From positions 1 through 53,485 of the forward strand of contig UBJO01000055.1 in the NCBI GenBank assembly GCA_900465665.1: 53,485 bases of DNA, written 5' to 3'. Shown here one piece after another: positions 44,813-52,890 of the stretch (position 1 is the first letter of the stretch; each line of letters opens with the position of its first letter). The notes beneath the pieces are model-generated. The model searched no databases, was not told where the DNA came from, and saw only the letters and a program-made list of their open reading frames with translations. Source of the stretch: Hyphomicrobiales bacterium (GTDB taxonomy: Bacteria; Pseudomonadota; Alphaproteobacteria; Rhizobiales; Rhizobiaceae). Made by a program: the position numbers and the translations under genes.

Positions 44813-45898
44813 ATGGTCTCGATGGAAACAGCGAGCGTCTCGCTCAAGGACGTGCGAAAATCCTACGGCAGCCTGCCTGTCGTGCATGGCATCGATCTCG
44901 ACATCAAGGAGGGGGATTTCGTCGTTTTCGTCGGCCCTTCCGGCTGCGGGAAATCGACGCTGCTCAGGATGATCGCCGGCCTGGAAGAGGTGACCGATGG
45001 CGAGATCAGCATCAAGGGGCGGGATGTCACTGATCTCGACCCTTCCAATCGCGGCATCGCCATGGTCTTCCAGTCCTACGCGCTTTATCCGCACATGTCG
45101 GTGCGCGAAAACCTGGCATTCGGCTTGAAGATGGCAAAGACAGACGCGGCGGAAATCAAGCGCCGCGTCGACGAGGCGGCCGGCATTCTGAAGATCGACC
45201 ATCTTCTCGAGCGCCGTCCGGGCCAGCTCTCCGGCGGCCAGCGGCAGCGCGTGGCGATCGGCCGCGCCATCGTGCGCGAGCCCGATGTCTTCCTGTTCGA
45301 CGAGCCCCTGTCGAATCTCGACGCCGAGCTGCGCGTCTCGATGCGTATCGAGATCGCCAGGCTCCATCGCGAGCTCGGCAACACGATGATCTATGTGACG
45401 CACGACCAGACCGAGGCGATGACGCTGGCCGACCAGATCGTCGTGCTTCGGAACGGACGCGTCGAGCAATCGGGGTCGCCGCGGGAGATCTACGAAAACC
45501 CGTCCAACATGTTCGTCGCCGGCTTCATCGGCTCGCCCCGGATGAACTTCCTGAAGGCGGTCGCTCAGGGGAGCGGACGTTTCGACATCGCGGCGAAGAA
45601 CTTCGAGGATCAGAGACTGCCGGCGAGCCTTCAGCGCGGAACGGAATTCATGATCGGCATTCGGCCAGAGCATATCGTCATCGGCGAGGCGGGCGATCGG
45701 TCGATCGCCGCGCGCGTCGAGTTCTTCGAATATCTCGGCGGTACGCGCTACATCTACTGCGCACTCGAAGACGGGCAGAACCTCGTCGTCGAGCAGAGAG
45801 CGGGGCCGGATATCGAGCCCGGCGCGGTGATTGCACTCGATCTGTCGTCCAGCCAGCGGCTGTTCTTCTATGCCGAGGGGGAGCGGTTGCGCGCTTAA
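44813..45898 (+). CDS. ABC sugar transporter ATP-binding protein, UgpC/MsmK type
   Basis: 361 residues from ATG 44813 (Met4 at 44822 is an alternative). Walker A GPSGCGKST, Q-loop FQSYALYPHMSV, signature LSGGQRQRVAIGRA, Walker B VFLFDEPLSNLD, switch His in VTHDQTEAMTLAD. The C-terminal OB-like regulatory domain (FIGIRPEHIV-type block, FEYLGGTRYIYC) is present. It powers the two permeases. It ends the operon and overlaps the converging TehA-like gene by 4 nt. Confidence 0.93.
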   Translation: MVSMETASVSLKDVRKSYGSLPVVHGIDLDIKEGDFVVFVGPSGCGKSTLLRMIAGLEEVTDGEISIKGRDVTDLDPSNRGIAMVFQSYALYPHMSVRENLAFGLKMAKTDAAEIKRRVDEAAGILKIDHLLERRPGQLSGGQRQRVAIGRAIVREPDVFLFDEPLSNLDAELRVSMRIEIARLHRELGNTMIYVTHDQTEAMTLADQIVVLRNGRVEQSGSPREIYENPSNMFVAGFIGSPRMNFLKAVAQGSGRFDIAAKNFEDQRLPASLQRGTEFMIGIRPEHIVIGEAGDRSIAARVEFFEYLGGTRYIYCALEDGQNLVVEQRAGPDIEPGAVIALDLSSSQRLFFYAEGERLRA

Positions 45899-46899
45899 AG
45901 AGCTCGGGCGAGCGGGAACAGCTTCCCTCGGAAAAGAAGCACGATCGTTCCCGCCGCCAAAAGGGCGATTGCCGCGGTCACCAGCCAGAGCAACGGCATG
46001 GCGAGCGTCGACAGGATGCCCTGTTCGCCGCGCGCGACCATGCGGATCAGATCGGTGGCGAGCGCGGTCAGGCCGAAGGAAAAGGCCCAATAGGACGCAG
46101 CGAATGGCTGCTTCATAACCCATGGGAGAAGGCGAAGCGCCAGAAGCAGTTGCAGTATGGCGTAGCCCACCATGGCATGCGCCAGCAGATCCGGCGCTCC
46201 GTTCGTCACGCTCAGATAGGCCGCGGCGCCGACTGCCGGCGGTGCGAGCTGGATGCCGATCGTCGGACGCAGGGGCTCGGCCAGTTCCGCTGCGTTGAGC
46301 AGCCGGTTCAGGATGACGGATTCCATCGCCAGCCACGAGAAGAAGCCCGCGCCGAACGCCAGTTGCGCCAGATCGGAATAACCGAGTGCCGCGCCGACGA
46401 TTGCCGCGACATAGCATCCGGCAACTGTGGGGAGATAGAGGACCGGCGTCGTCGTGGTCGGATCGCGCCCGCCCTGCCACAGGGCACCCGTCCGCCAAAT
46501 CGCGAAGGCGAGCGTCCAGAGCAGGCCTATCCAATAGAATGCGAGCGCCAGCGCGCCGGAAAACGGCGCGACCATCGCGGCACAAAGCATGGTGGCGACA
46601 CCGATGAGGCCGATGAAGCAGCACTGGACGGGATGCTCGATCTCCTCGCGCGCTTCTTCGGCGAAGAGGATCCACTTCAATCCATAGAGACAAATGAGCA
46701 CGAACCAGACGGCAAGCGCTATAAGCGCAATGCCGTCTCCTACTGCTCCGGGAAGCGCGAAGTGACCGGCTGCTGCCCGCCAGGCATTGGCAAGGCCCGC
46801 GATGCCAAGCACGATGCCGAAGGCCGACGCGGGAACGACGGGTAGCCGCTTTCCACCAGCTACGGACGACTCGTCGGGTTGCGATTGCGTTGCGGTCAT
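45895..46899 (-). CDS. TehA/SLAC1-like TDT-family transporter
   Basis: 334 residues, about ten membrane helices. VPASAFGIVLGIAGLANAWR is the hallmark helix 1 of TehA-type proteins; VLYLPTVAGCYVAAIVGAAL and LRPTIGIQLAPPAVGAAAYL also fit. The family contains anion channels, tellurite-resistance proteins and dicarboxylate or sulfite exporters; which applies here is unclear. It is convergent with the sugar ABC operon and read toward it; probably monocistronic. Confidence 0.85.
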   Translation of the reverse strand: MTATQSQPDESSVAGGKRLPVVPASAFGIVLGIAGLANAWRAAAGHFALPGAVGDGIALIALAVWFVLICLYGLKWILFAEEAREEIEHPVQCCFIGLIGVATMLCAAMVAPFSGALALAFYWIGLLWTLAFAIWRTGALWQGGRDPTTTTPVLYLPTVAGCYVAAIVGAALGYSDLAQLAFGAGFFSWLAMESVILNRLLNAAELAEPLRPTIGIQLAPPAVGAAAYLSVTNGAPDLLAHAMVGYAILQLLLALRLLPWVMKQPFAASYWAFSFGLTALATDLIRMVARGEQGILSTLAMPLLWLVTAAIALLAAGTIVLLFRGKLFPLARAL

Positions 46900-47105
46900 G
46901 AGGGCTCCGACGCTGGAAACGAATGACTGTGAATGCGATCTTGCTTAAGACGATGCCCCCGCCGCTGTTCCGGCTTTGGCAAACGCATAAAGAGCCTGTT
47001 GCATCGGCATTGCAACAAACGGCGCGGCGAATTCATCAGAATTCGACGTGATTCCTATCTCCTCATGCGCGACCGCCTGCGCCAGCGTCCACGCGTTCCA
47101 GTCCG

Positions 47106-48005
47106 CTAGTCGAGCATGACCATATGGGCAGGAAGCTGCTCCTCGAAAAATTTCGAGAATGTGGCGATACGGGGCGGCAGTGCCTGATAGGGCGGGTAGT
47201 AGAGTGTCAGCCAAAGCTCCGGAGGCGCCCAGCCGCGCAACACGTGAACCAGCCGGCCGGTGCGGATATGCTCGGCGATGTGAAAGCCTGGAAGCATGGC
47301 GACGCCGACGCCATCGGCGGCCATATCGGCGAGCACTTCGCCATTGTTGGCGCTGAACGCGCGTCCTGCCGGGATCGAGATGTTCGATCCGCCGTCCGAA
47401 AGGGCCCAGGTCTCGCGCCGGCTCTCGCCGCTATAGGCAAGGCAATCGTCGGGCGTCAGTTCGTTCGGATGCTGCATCTCCGTGAAGCGGCTGCCCGGCG
47501 CTGCCACCAAAATCCTCCGCACGGCCCTGATCTTGCGCCAGATAGTGAACTTGTCCGAAGGCGCCGACGAAATGCGGATCGCGAGATCGTAGTCGTCGTC
47601 GATGATGTTGACCAAGCCGTCCGACAGCGAAACCTCGAAGCTCATCTTCGGATATAGCTCGCGGAAGCCCGAGAGAATTGGCGTGAGGATCGTCTTGCCA
47701 AGCCAAGTCGGCGCGCTGATCCGCAGCCGCCCCTGGTCGGATTTATGCGCGTTCTTGACGTCCTTGCGCGCGTTCTCGAGCGCTTCGATCGCCGGCTGGA
47801 TCTGCGCCGCGAAGACGGCGCCATCAGTAGTCAGCGATACCTGGCGCGTGGTGCGCACGAAGAGCTGGACGCCGAGATCGTCCTCGAGTGCTGCGATCGC
47901 GCGGGTGACGGCGGCGGGTGTCATGTCGAGCTCGCGGGCGACCTGCGCGAAGTTGCGCTTTTCGGCGGCGAGCAGGAAGGTTTTCAGGGCTTTATAGTCG
48001 TTCAT
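47106..48005 (-). CDS. LysR-family transcriptional regulator
   Basis: 299 residues. Winged helix-turn-helix at 1-60 (FAQVARELDMTPAAVTRAIA, QLFVRTTRQVSLTTDG), then the effector domain (GRLRISAPTWLGKTILTPIL, VSLSDGLVNIIDDDYDLAIR, ALPPRIATFSKFFEEQLPAH). It belongs to the aromatic/quinone-responsive CrgA-like branch by sequence feel. It is divergent from the ring-cleaving dioxygenase gene; the 119-nt gap holds control site C, which also occurs upstream of doxX and of the Tat hydrolase. Predicted regulator of all three units. Confidence 0.9.
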   Translation of the reverse strand: MNDYKALKTFLLAAEKRNFAQVARELDMTPAAVTRAIAALEDDLGVQLFVRTTRQVSLTTDGAVFAAQIQPAIEALENARKDVKNAHKSDQGRLRISAPTWLGKTILTPILSGFRELYPKMSFEVSLSDGLVNIIDDDYDLAIRISSAPSDKFTIWRKIRAVRRILVAAPGSRFTEMQHPNELTPDDCLAYSGESRRETWALSDGGSNISIPAGRAFSANNGEVLADMAADGVGVAMLPGFHIAEHIRTGRLVHVLRGWAPPELWLTLYYPPYQALPPRIATFSKFFEEQLPAHMVMLD

Positions 48006-48023
48006 CTCAATTATTTCAAAAAT

Positions 48024-48053
48024 CGCAATTCATTCGACAGGAATATTGCAATT
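48024..48053 (+). promoter_or_regulatory. Predicted LysR control site (copy C) between lysR and the dioxygenase gene
   Basis: CGCAATT, 16 nt, TGCAATT, the same spacing as copies A and B, but with an unrelated 16-nt core. It continues into ATTGC-N6-GCAAT at 48045-48060. It lies 19 nt from the lysR start and 72 nt from the dioxygenase start, a standard place for divergent LysR control. Confidence 0.65.
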
Positions 48054-48124
48054 CAGCAATGCAATCAACCCGATTACATCTCTGGTCATCGAAACGGCAA
48101 CGCCCACAGAGAAAGGCAACGGCC

Positions 48125-49057
48125 ATGATCAAGGATATCAAGGGACTGCACCACGTCACTTCGATGGCGTCGGATGCCCGAGAAAACAACCGGTTCTTCA
48201 CAAACGCACTTGGCCTGCGCCGCGTCAAGAAGACCGTCAACTTCGACGACCCGAGTGTTTACCACCTCTACTACGGTGATGAAAACGGCACGCCCGGCAC
48301 GGTCATGACTTACTTTCCTTTCCCGCACATGATGACCGGCCGCCCCGGCGTCGGTGAAGTCAGTGAGACGCAGTTCTCCATCCCGAAGGGATCGCTGGCT
48401 TTCTGGAAAGACCGCCTGACAGCCCAGGGTGTCGTCGGTCTGAAGATCGACACGGTGTTCGGCGCCAACCGCCTGCGCTTTGCCGGCCCTGATGGCGACG
48501 GACTGGCGCTGATCGAAACCGCCGAAGACGTCCGCGCCCCATGGCTTGCCGACGGCATCTCGGAAGACAATGCGATCCGCGGCTTTTCCGGTGCGCGCTT
48601 CGACCTGCACGACACCGTCGCAACATCCGAACTGCTACAGTTCATGGGCTATGAGCGCGCCGAGGTCGAAGGTGATGTGACGCGGTTCATCATTCCCGGT
48701 GGCAATGGTGCCGACACCATCGACGTCGCGTCGCTGCCGAAAACGCCGTTTGCCCGCCAGGGCGCCGGTTCTGTCCACCACATCGCCTTTGCCGTCGAGA
48801 ACCGCGAAAAGCAGCTCGAAGTGCGCAAGGCCCTGATGGACACGGGCTACCAGGTGACGCCGGTTATCGACCGCGATTACTTCTGGGCGATCTACTTCAG
48901 AACGCCGGGCGGCATCCTGTTCGAAATCGCGACCAACGAGCCCGGTTTCGACCGTGACGAAGACACCGCACACCTCGGCGAAGCATTGAAGCTGCCGACC
49001 CGGTATGAAGCCTATCGCGGCCAGATCGAAGAGAACCTCGTTCCGCTCGCAGCATAA
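48125..49057 (+). CDS. VOC-family ring-cleaving dioxygenase, MhqO-like
   Basis: 310 residues from ATG 48125. Two vicinal-oxygen-chelate modules: module 1 IKGLHHVTSMASDARENNRF (His10 as a metal ligand), KKTVNFDDPSVYHLYYGDE and TVMTYFPFPHM; module 2 GSVHHIAFAVENREKQ and GGILFEIATNEPGF, supplying the second His and the Glu. This is the family of hydroquinone-cleaving MhqO/MhqA/MhqE-like Fe(II) dioxygenases. It probably opens substituted hydroquinones or catechols. First gene of a row ending with the amidohydrolase. Confidence 0.9.
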   Translation: MIKDIKGLHHVTSMASDARENNRFFTNALGLRRVKKTVNFDDPSVYHLYYGDENGTPGTVMTYFPFPHMMTGRPGVGEVSETQFSIPKGSLAFWKDRLTAQGVVGLKIDTVFGANRLRFAGPDGDGLALIETAEDVRAPWLADGISEDNAIRGFSGARFDLHDTVATSELLQFMGYERAEVEGDVTRFIIPGGNGADTIDVASLPKTPFARQGAGSVHHIAFAVENREKQLEVRKALMDTGYQVTPVIDRDYFWAIYFRTPGGILFEIATNEPGFDRDEDTAHLGEALKLPTRYEAYRGQIEENLVPLAA

Positions 49058-49061
49058 CACC

Positions 49062-49133
49062 GCACGGCAAACTGCCGTGCACCTCTAACGCCAACAATTT
49101 CCGCCTTCGAACGGCTGCCTGAGGCAGGCAGCC
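49062..49133 (+). terminator. Two hairpins between the dioxygenase and the YcaC-like gene
   Basis: Hairpin 1 at 49062-49080: GCACGGCA / TGCCGTGC with a 3-nt loop, starting 5 nt after the stop. Hairpin 2 at 49113-49133: GGCTGCCTG / CAGGCAGCC with a 3-nt loop. Neither has a T run. They may be partial terminators or mRNA-stabilising structures that uncouple expression along the operon. Confidence 0.5.
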
Positions 49134-49199
49134 GACCGCCGGAGGCATCCCAATCCTTAACCGCCAGATCGGCAATCAAAATCTAAACGGAGCAATCAA

Positions 49200-49889
49200 A
49201 TGTCCAAGCTCGAAGTCCTCACCCCTGCAAACAGCCAGCTCATTTTCATCGACCAGCAGCCGCAGATGGCTTTCGGTGTCCAGTCGATCGACCGCCAGAC
49301 GCTGAAGAACAACGTCGTCGGTCTCGCCAAGGCGGCCAAGATCTTCAACATCCCGACCACGATCACGACGGTCGAGACGGAAAGCTTCTCCGGCAACACC
49401 TTCCCGGAACTGCTCGGCGTGTTTTCCGAGAATGACATTCTGGAGCGCACCTCCATGAACTCTTGGGACGACCAGAACGTTCGTGACGCCCTTGCCAAGA
49501 ACGCCGCCGGCGGCCGCAAGAAGATAGTCGTCTCCGGCCTCTGGACGGAAGTGTGCAACACCACCTTCGCGCTCTCCGCCCTCCATGATGTTCCCGACTA
49601 CGAAATCTACATGGTCGCCGACGCTTCCGGCGGCACCTCGGTCGATGCCCACAAATATGCGATGGACCGCATGGTACAGGCCGGCGTCATCCCCGTTACC
49701 TGGCAGCAGGTCATGCTCGAATGGCAGCGCGACTGGGCCCGCAAGGAAACCTATAACGCCGTCACCTCGCTGGTGAAGGAACATTCCGGCGCTTACGGCA
49801 TGGGCATCGACTATGCGGTCACGCATGTCCACGGCGGCGCCGAGCGCGTCAGCCACGGCAAGCGCATCGGCCCTAACCCGGCCAAGTAA
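49200..49889 (+). CDS. Isochorismatase-like cysteine hydrolase, YcaC type
   Basis: 229 residues. Triad by position: Asp18 (LIFIDQQPQMAF), Arg83 (LERTSMNSWDD) and Cys119 (SGLWTEVCNTT). An Arg in place of the Lys of nicotinamidases is the YcaC arrangement. The C-terminus is longer than YcaC, with MLEWQRDWARKETYNAV and GMGIDYAVTHVHGGAERVSH. The family hydrolyses C-N bonds of small amides or imines, but natural substrates are mostly unknown. It lies 142 nt after the dioxygenase gene, behind two hairpins. Confidence 0.85.
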   Translation: MSKLEVLTPANSQLIFIDQQPQMAFGVQSIDRQTLKNNVVGLAKAAKIFNIPTTITTVETESFSGNTFPELLGVFSENDILERTSMNSWDDQNVRDALAKNAAGGRKKIVVSGLWTEVCNTTFALSALHDVPDYEIYMVADASGGTSVDAHKYAMDRMVQAGVIPVTWQQVMLEWQRDWARKETYNAVTSLVKEHSGAYGMGIDYAVTHVHGGAERVSHGKRIGPNPAK

Positions 49890-49901
49890 TCCGCCATCAC
49901 C

Positions 49902-49945
49902 GCCGCTTCCGCAGGATCGAATGTCGAGATGCGGAAGCGGCTTTC
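49902..49945 (+). terminator. Hairpin after the YcaC-like gene
   Basis: A perfect 12-bp stem GCCGCTTCCGCA / TGCGGAAGCGGC with a 16-nt loop, then TTTC. It lies before the XapX gene and may reduce read-through. Confidence 0.55.
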
Positions 49946-49967
49946 ATTCACAGTCGAGGATGCCCCC

Positions 49968-50255
49968 ATGAAACTCTACCTTCTTTCCATCGGCGCCGGT
50001 CTTCTGGTCGGTATCGTCTACAGCCTGCTCAATGTTCGCTCTCCCGCGCCGCCGATTGTAGCTCTTGTCGGCCTGCTTGGCATTCTGGTTGGCGAACAGC
50101 TCATTCCCTTCGCCAAGACGCTGATCGCCAAGGAGCCGGCGGCCGTCTCCTGGATCAACCAGATCAAGCCTCACATGTTCGGCCATATGCCGAAAGGCGA
50201 GAGCCGCAATGACGTCGTCGTGTCTCGCCAGGATCAGCACAAGTCTGATAGCTGA
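49968..50255 (+). CDS. XapX-domain small membrane protein
   Basis: 95 residues from ATG 49968 (GAGGA upstream). Two hydrophobic segments: LYLLSIGAGLLVGIVYSLL and PPIVALVGLLGILVGEQLIP, with VRSPAPPIVA between, the signature of the XapX family (DUF1427). The C-terminal 40 residues are polar and cytoplasmic or periplasmic. Function unknown; named after a gene linked to xanthosine uptake in E. coli. It accompanies amidohydrolase genes in several proteobacteria. Confidence 0.82.
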   Translation: MKLYLLSIGAGLLVGIVYSLLNVRSPAPPIVALVGLLGILVGEQLIPFAKTLIAKEPAAVSWINQIKPHMFGHMPKGESRNDVVVSRQDQHKSDS

Positions 50256-50354
50256 GGCGCCAAGAGGAGATTCGCTTGCGGCGGGGCCCAGCCCGGCCAA
50301 TCCCGGCGCAAAGCGTTGAAATCAATCTTAATAATGAAGCCAGGAGCATTTCCC

Positions 50355-52232
50355 ATGTTCGCCGACCTCATCCTCCACCACGGTTTGATCACCACGCTCG
50401 ATCGCACCAATCCAACCGCCAGCGCCGTCGCCATCAAGGACGGTGCCTTTCTCGAAGTCGGCACCGACGCCGAGATCATGGCGCTCGCCGGCCCCGACAC
50501 CAAGATCGTCGACCTCAAGGGCAAGCGCGTCCTGCCCGGCCTGATCGACAACCACACCCACGTCGTGCGCGGCGGCCTGAACTACAACATGGAACTGCGC
50601 TGGGACGGCATTCGTTCGCTGGCGGATGCCATGGATATGCTAAAGCGCCAGGTGGCGATCACGCCGGCCCCGCAATGGGTCCGCGTCGTCGGCGGCTTCA
50701 CCGAACACCAGTTCGCCGAAAAGCGCCTGCCGACGATCGAGGAGATCAATGCGGTCGCTCCGGATACACCGGTCTTCCTGCTCCATCTCTATGACCGCGC
50801 GCTGCTGAACGGCGCCGCACTTCGCGCCGTCGGCTACACCCGCGACACGCCCAACCCGCCCGGCGGCGAGATCACCCGCGATGCCAACGGCAACCCGACC
50901 GGCATGCTGCTTGCCAAGCCGAACGCCGGCATTCTCTATTCGACGCTCGCCAAAGGCCCGAAGCTGCCCTTCGATTATCAGGTCAATTCCACCCGCCACT
51001 TCATGCGCGAGCTCAATCGCCTCGGCGTGACCGGCGTGATCGATGCCGGCGGTGGCAACCAGAACTATCCGGATGACTACGAGGTCATCCAGAAGCTCTC
51101 CGATGAAAACCAACTCACCGTTCGCCTCGCCTATAACCTCTTCACGCAGAAGCCGAAGGCCGAGAAAGAGGATTTCCTCAACTGGACGTCCTCGGTCAAA
51201 TACAAGCAGGGCAGCGACTACTTCCGCCACAACGGCGCCGGCGAGATGCTGGTCTTCTCCGCCGCCGACTTCGAGGACTTCCGCCAGCCGCGCCCGGAAA
51301 TGGCGCCGGAGATGGAAGGCGAGCTCGAGGAAGTCGTGCGGGTTCTGGCCGAAAACCGTTGGCCCTGGCGCATGCACGCCACCTATGACGAAACCATCTC
51401 GCGTTCGCTTGACGTATTCGAGAAGGTCAACAAGGACATTCCGCTCGAAGGCCTCAACTGGTTCTTCGACCATGCCGAAACCATCTCGGAGCGTTCGATC
51501 GACCGTATCGCGGCACTCGGTGGCGGCATCGCCACACAGCATCGCATGGCCTATCAGGGCGAATATTTTGTCGAGCGCTATGGCCACGGCGTTGCCGAAG
51601 CCACGCCGCCGATCAAGCGCATGCTCGACAAGGGCGTCAACGTCTCGGCCGGCACCGATGCGACCCGCGTCGCCTCCTATAATCCTTGGGTGTCGCTCTC
51701 CTGGATGGTTACGGGCAAGACGGTCGGCGGCATGCAGCTCTATCCGCGCGCCAATTGCCTCGACCGCGAGACGGCGCTTCGCATGTGGACGGAGAAGGTC
51801 ACATGGTTCTCCAATGAAGAAGGCAAGAAGGGCCGCATCGAGAAAGGCCAGTTCGCCGATCTCGTCGTGCCGAGCAAGGACTTCTTCGCCTGCGCCGAGG
51901 ACGAGATCTCGTTCCTCACCTCCGATCTAACCATGGTCGGCGGCAAGATTGTCTACGGCTCGGGTGACTTCGCCAAATACGACGAAAGCAACATCCCGCC
52001 CGCGATGCCGGACTGGTCTCCGGTGCGCAAGTTCGGCGGCTACGCCGCCTGGGGCGAGCCTGATGGAGCCGGCGCCCGCTCGCTGCGCCGCACCGCTATC
52101 TCCACCTGCGGCTGCGCCAGCGATTGCGGCGTCCATGGCCATGACCATGCCGGCGCCTGGACCTCCAAGCTGCCGATCGCAGACCTCAAGGGCTTCTTCG
52201 GCGCACTCGGTTGCTCCTGCTGGGCCGTTTGA
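50355..52232 (+). CDS. YtcJ-like metal-dependent amidohydrolase with Cys/His-rich tail
   Basis: 625 residues from ATG 50355 with CAGGAG upstream. An N-terminal beta-sandwich half precedes the barrel motif GLIDNHTHVVRGG (HxH). RMHATYDETISRS and FFDHAETISERS supply later metal-site histidines, and SAGTDATRVASYNP the Asp. The barrel closes with GRIEKGQFADLVVPSKDFF. The last about 43 residues are unusual: CGCASDC, VHGHDH and GCSC give five Cys and three His, possibly a second metal site. Substrate unknown. It is the last gene before a strong terminator. Confidence 0.88.
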   Translation: MFADLILHHGLITTLDRTNPTASAVAIKDGAFLEVGTDAEIMALAGPDTKIVDLKGKRVLPGLIDNHTHVVRGGLNYNMELRWDGIRSLADAMDMLKRQVAITPAPQWVRVVGGFTEHQFAEKRLPTIEEINAVAPDTPVFLLHLYDRALLNGAALRAVGYTRDTPNPPGGEITRDANGNPTGMLLAKPNAGILYSTLAKGPKLPFDYQVNSTRHFMRELNRLGVTGVIDAGGGNQNYPDDYEVIQKLSDENQLTVRLAYNLFTQKPKAEKEDFLNWTSSVKYKQGSDYFRHNGAGEMLVFSAADFEDFRQPRPEMAPEMEGELEEVVRVLAENRWPWRMHATYDETISRSLDVFEKVNKDIPLEGLNWFFDHAETISERSIDRIAALGGGIATQHRMAYQGEYFVERYGHGVAEATPPIKRMLDKGVNVSAGTDATRVASYNPWVSLSWMVTGKTVGGMQLYPRANCLDRETALRMWTEKVTWFSNEEGKKGRIEKGQFADLVVPSKDFFACAEDEISFLTSDLTMVGGKIVYGSGDFAKYDESNIPPAMPDWSPVRKFGGYAAWGEPDGAGARSLRRTAISTCGCASDCGVHGHDHAGAWTSKLPIADLKGFFGALGCSCWAV

Positions 52233-52260
52233 GGTTGACGCGATAGTCAAACGACGTACC

Positions 52261-52298
52261 AGTTTGGGCAGCGGGAGACCGCTGCCCAAACTCATTTT
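52261..52298 (+). terminator. Strong terminator after the amidohydrolase
   Basis: A perfect 14-bp stem AGTTTGGGCAGCGG / CCGCTGCCCAAACT with a 4-nt loop, followed by CATTTTC. It separates the amidohydrolase transcript from the doxX promoter. Confidence 0.75.
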
Positions 52299-52335
52299 CA
52301 ATAGTGGAAAGCCGCCAACGCATAATTGCAGATAA

Positions 52336-52365
52336 CGCAATTAAATAGAAACTATTGATGCAATT
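52336..52365 (+). promoter_or_regulatory. Predicted LysR control site (copy B) before doxX
   Basis: CGCAATT, 16 nt, TGCAATT; an upstream pair ATTGC-N7-GCAAT spans 52325-52341. The 16-nt core and following TTGTTGGCG equal copy A at 1848-1877, and both promoters also share CAATATG and CTCCATCAG about 20 nt further on, at matching places. It ends 88 nt before the doxX start (91 nt for copy A). Confidence 0.65.
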
Positions 52366-52452
52366 GTTGGCGGCAATGGTTCCCGCCAATATGGCTCCAT
52401 CAGACGAACACAGCGCCGCTCGCACCGACCGGCCAAGATCGCAGGAGCAAAG

Positions 52453-52890
52453 ATGACCAGCCCCTCTCCTTCAACACCGCGCAGGCTTCTGGCCGATGTC
52501 GTTTCGGCGCCTGCCGTGCGAACGGCCGCGCTGTTCGCGCTTTGCGCCGCCTATATCCAGGGCCCGCTCACCAAGATCTTCGATTTCGGCGGCGCGATCG
52601 CCGAGATGGAGCATTTCGGCATTTCCCCGGCGCCTGTCTTCGCCGTCGTCGTCATCGCATTCGAGCTCACCGCCTCCGCCATGGTGGTGTCGGGCAAGCT
52701 GCGTTGGCTGGGCGCTCTCGCGCTCGCCGGTTTCACTGTTCTCGCGACCTTCATCGCGCTTCGCTTCTGGGAACTGCCCGCCGGCATGGAGCGGATGATG
52801 GCGACCAACGCCTTCTTCGAACATCTCGGCCTCGCGGGTGCCTTCGTCCTCGTCACCATTTTCGATATCACCAAGGGAGCTGAAACATGA
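52453..52890 (+). CDS. DoxX-family membrane protein
   Basis: 145 residues, GCAGGAG upstream. Four membrane helices (about 20-37, 60-80, 85-105, 122-140), with YIQGPLTKIFDFGGAIAEME, a typical DoxX segment. DoxX-like proteins such as MhqP and CatD appear in quinone and thiol stress responses. Its stop overlaps the MFS start (ATGA), so the two are co-translated under control site B. Confidence 0.85.
   Translation: MTSPSPSTPRRLLADVVSAPAVRTAALFALCAAYIQGPLTKIFDFGGAIAEMEHFGISPAPVFAVVVIAFELTASAMVVSGKLRWLGALALAGFTVLATFIALRFWELPAGMERMMATNAFFEHLGLAGAFVLVTIFDITKGAET

Noticed and set aside
44732..46693. 653-residue minus-strand frame across the ABC ATPase and TehA-like genes
   Set aside because: It crosses two well-supported genes in the wrong frame and shows no domain.
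46945..47214. 89-residue minus-strand frame after the lysR gene
   Set aside because: The N-terminal part overlaps lysR out of frame. The end (ITSNSDEFAAPFVAMPMQQA) looks protein-like but matches nothing I know, so at most it is a scrap.
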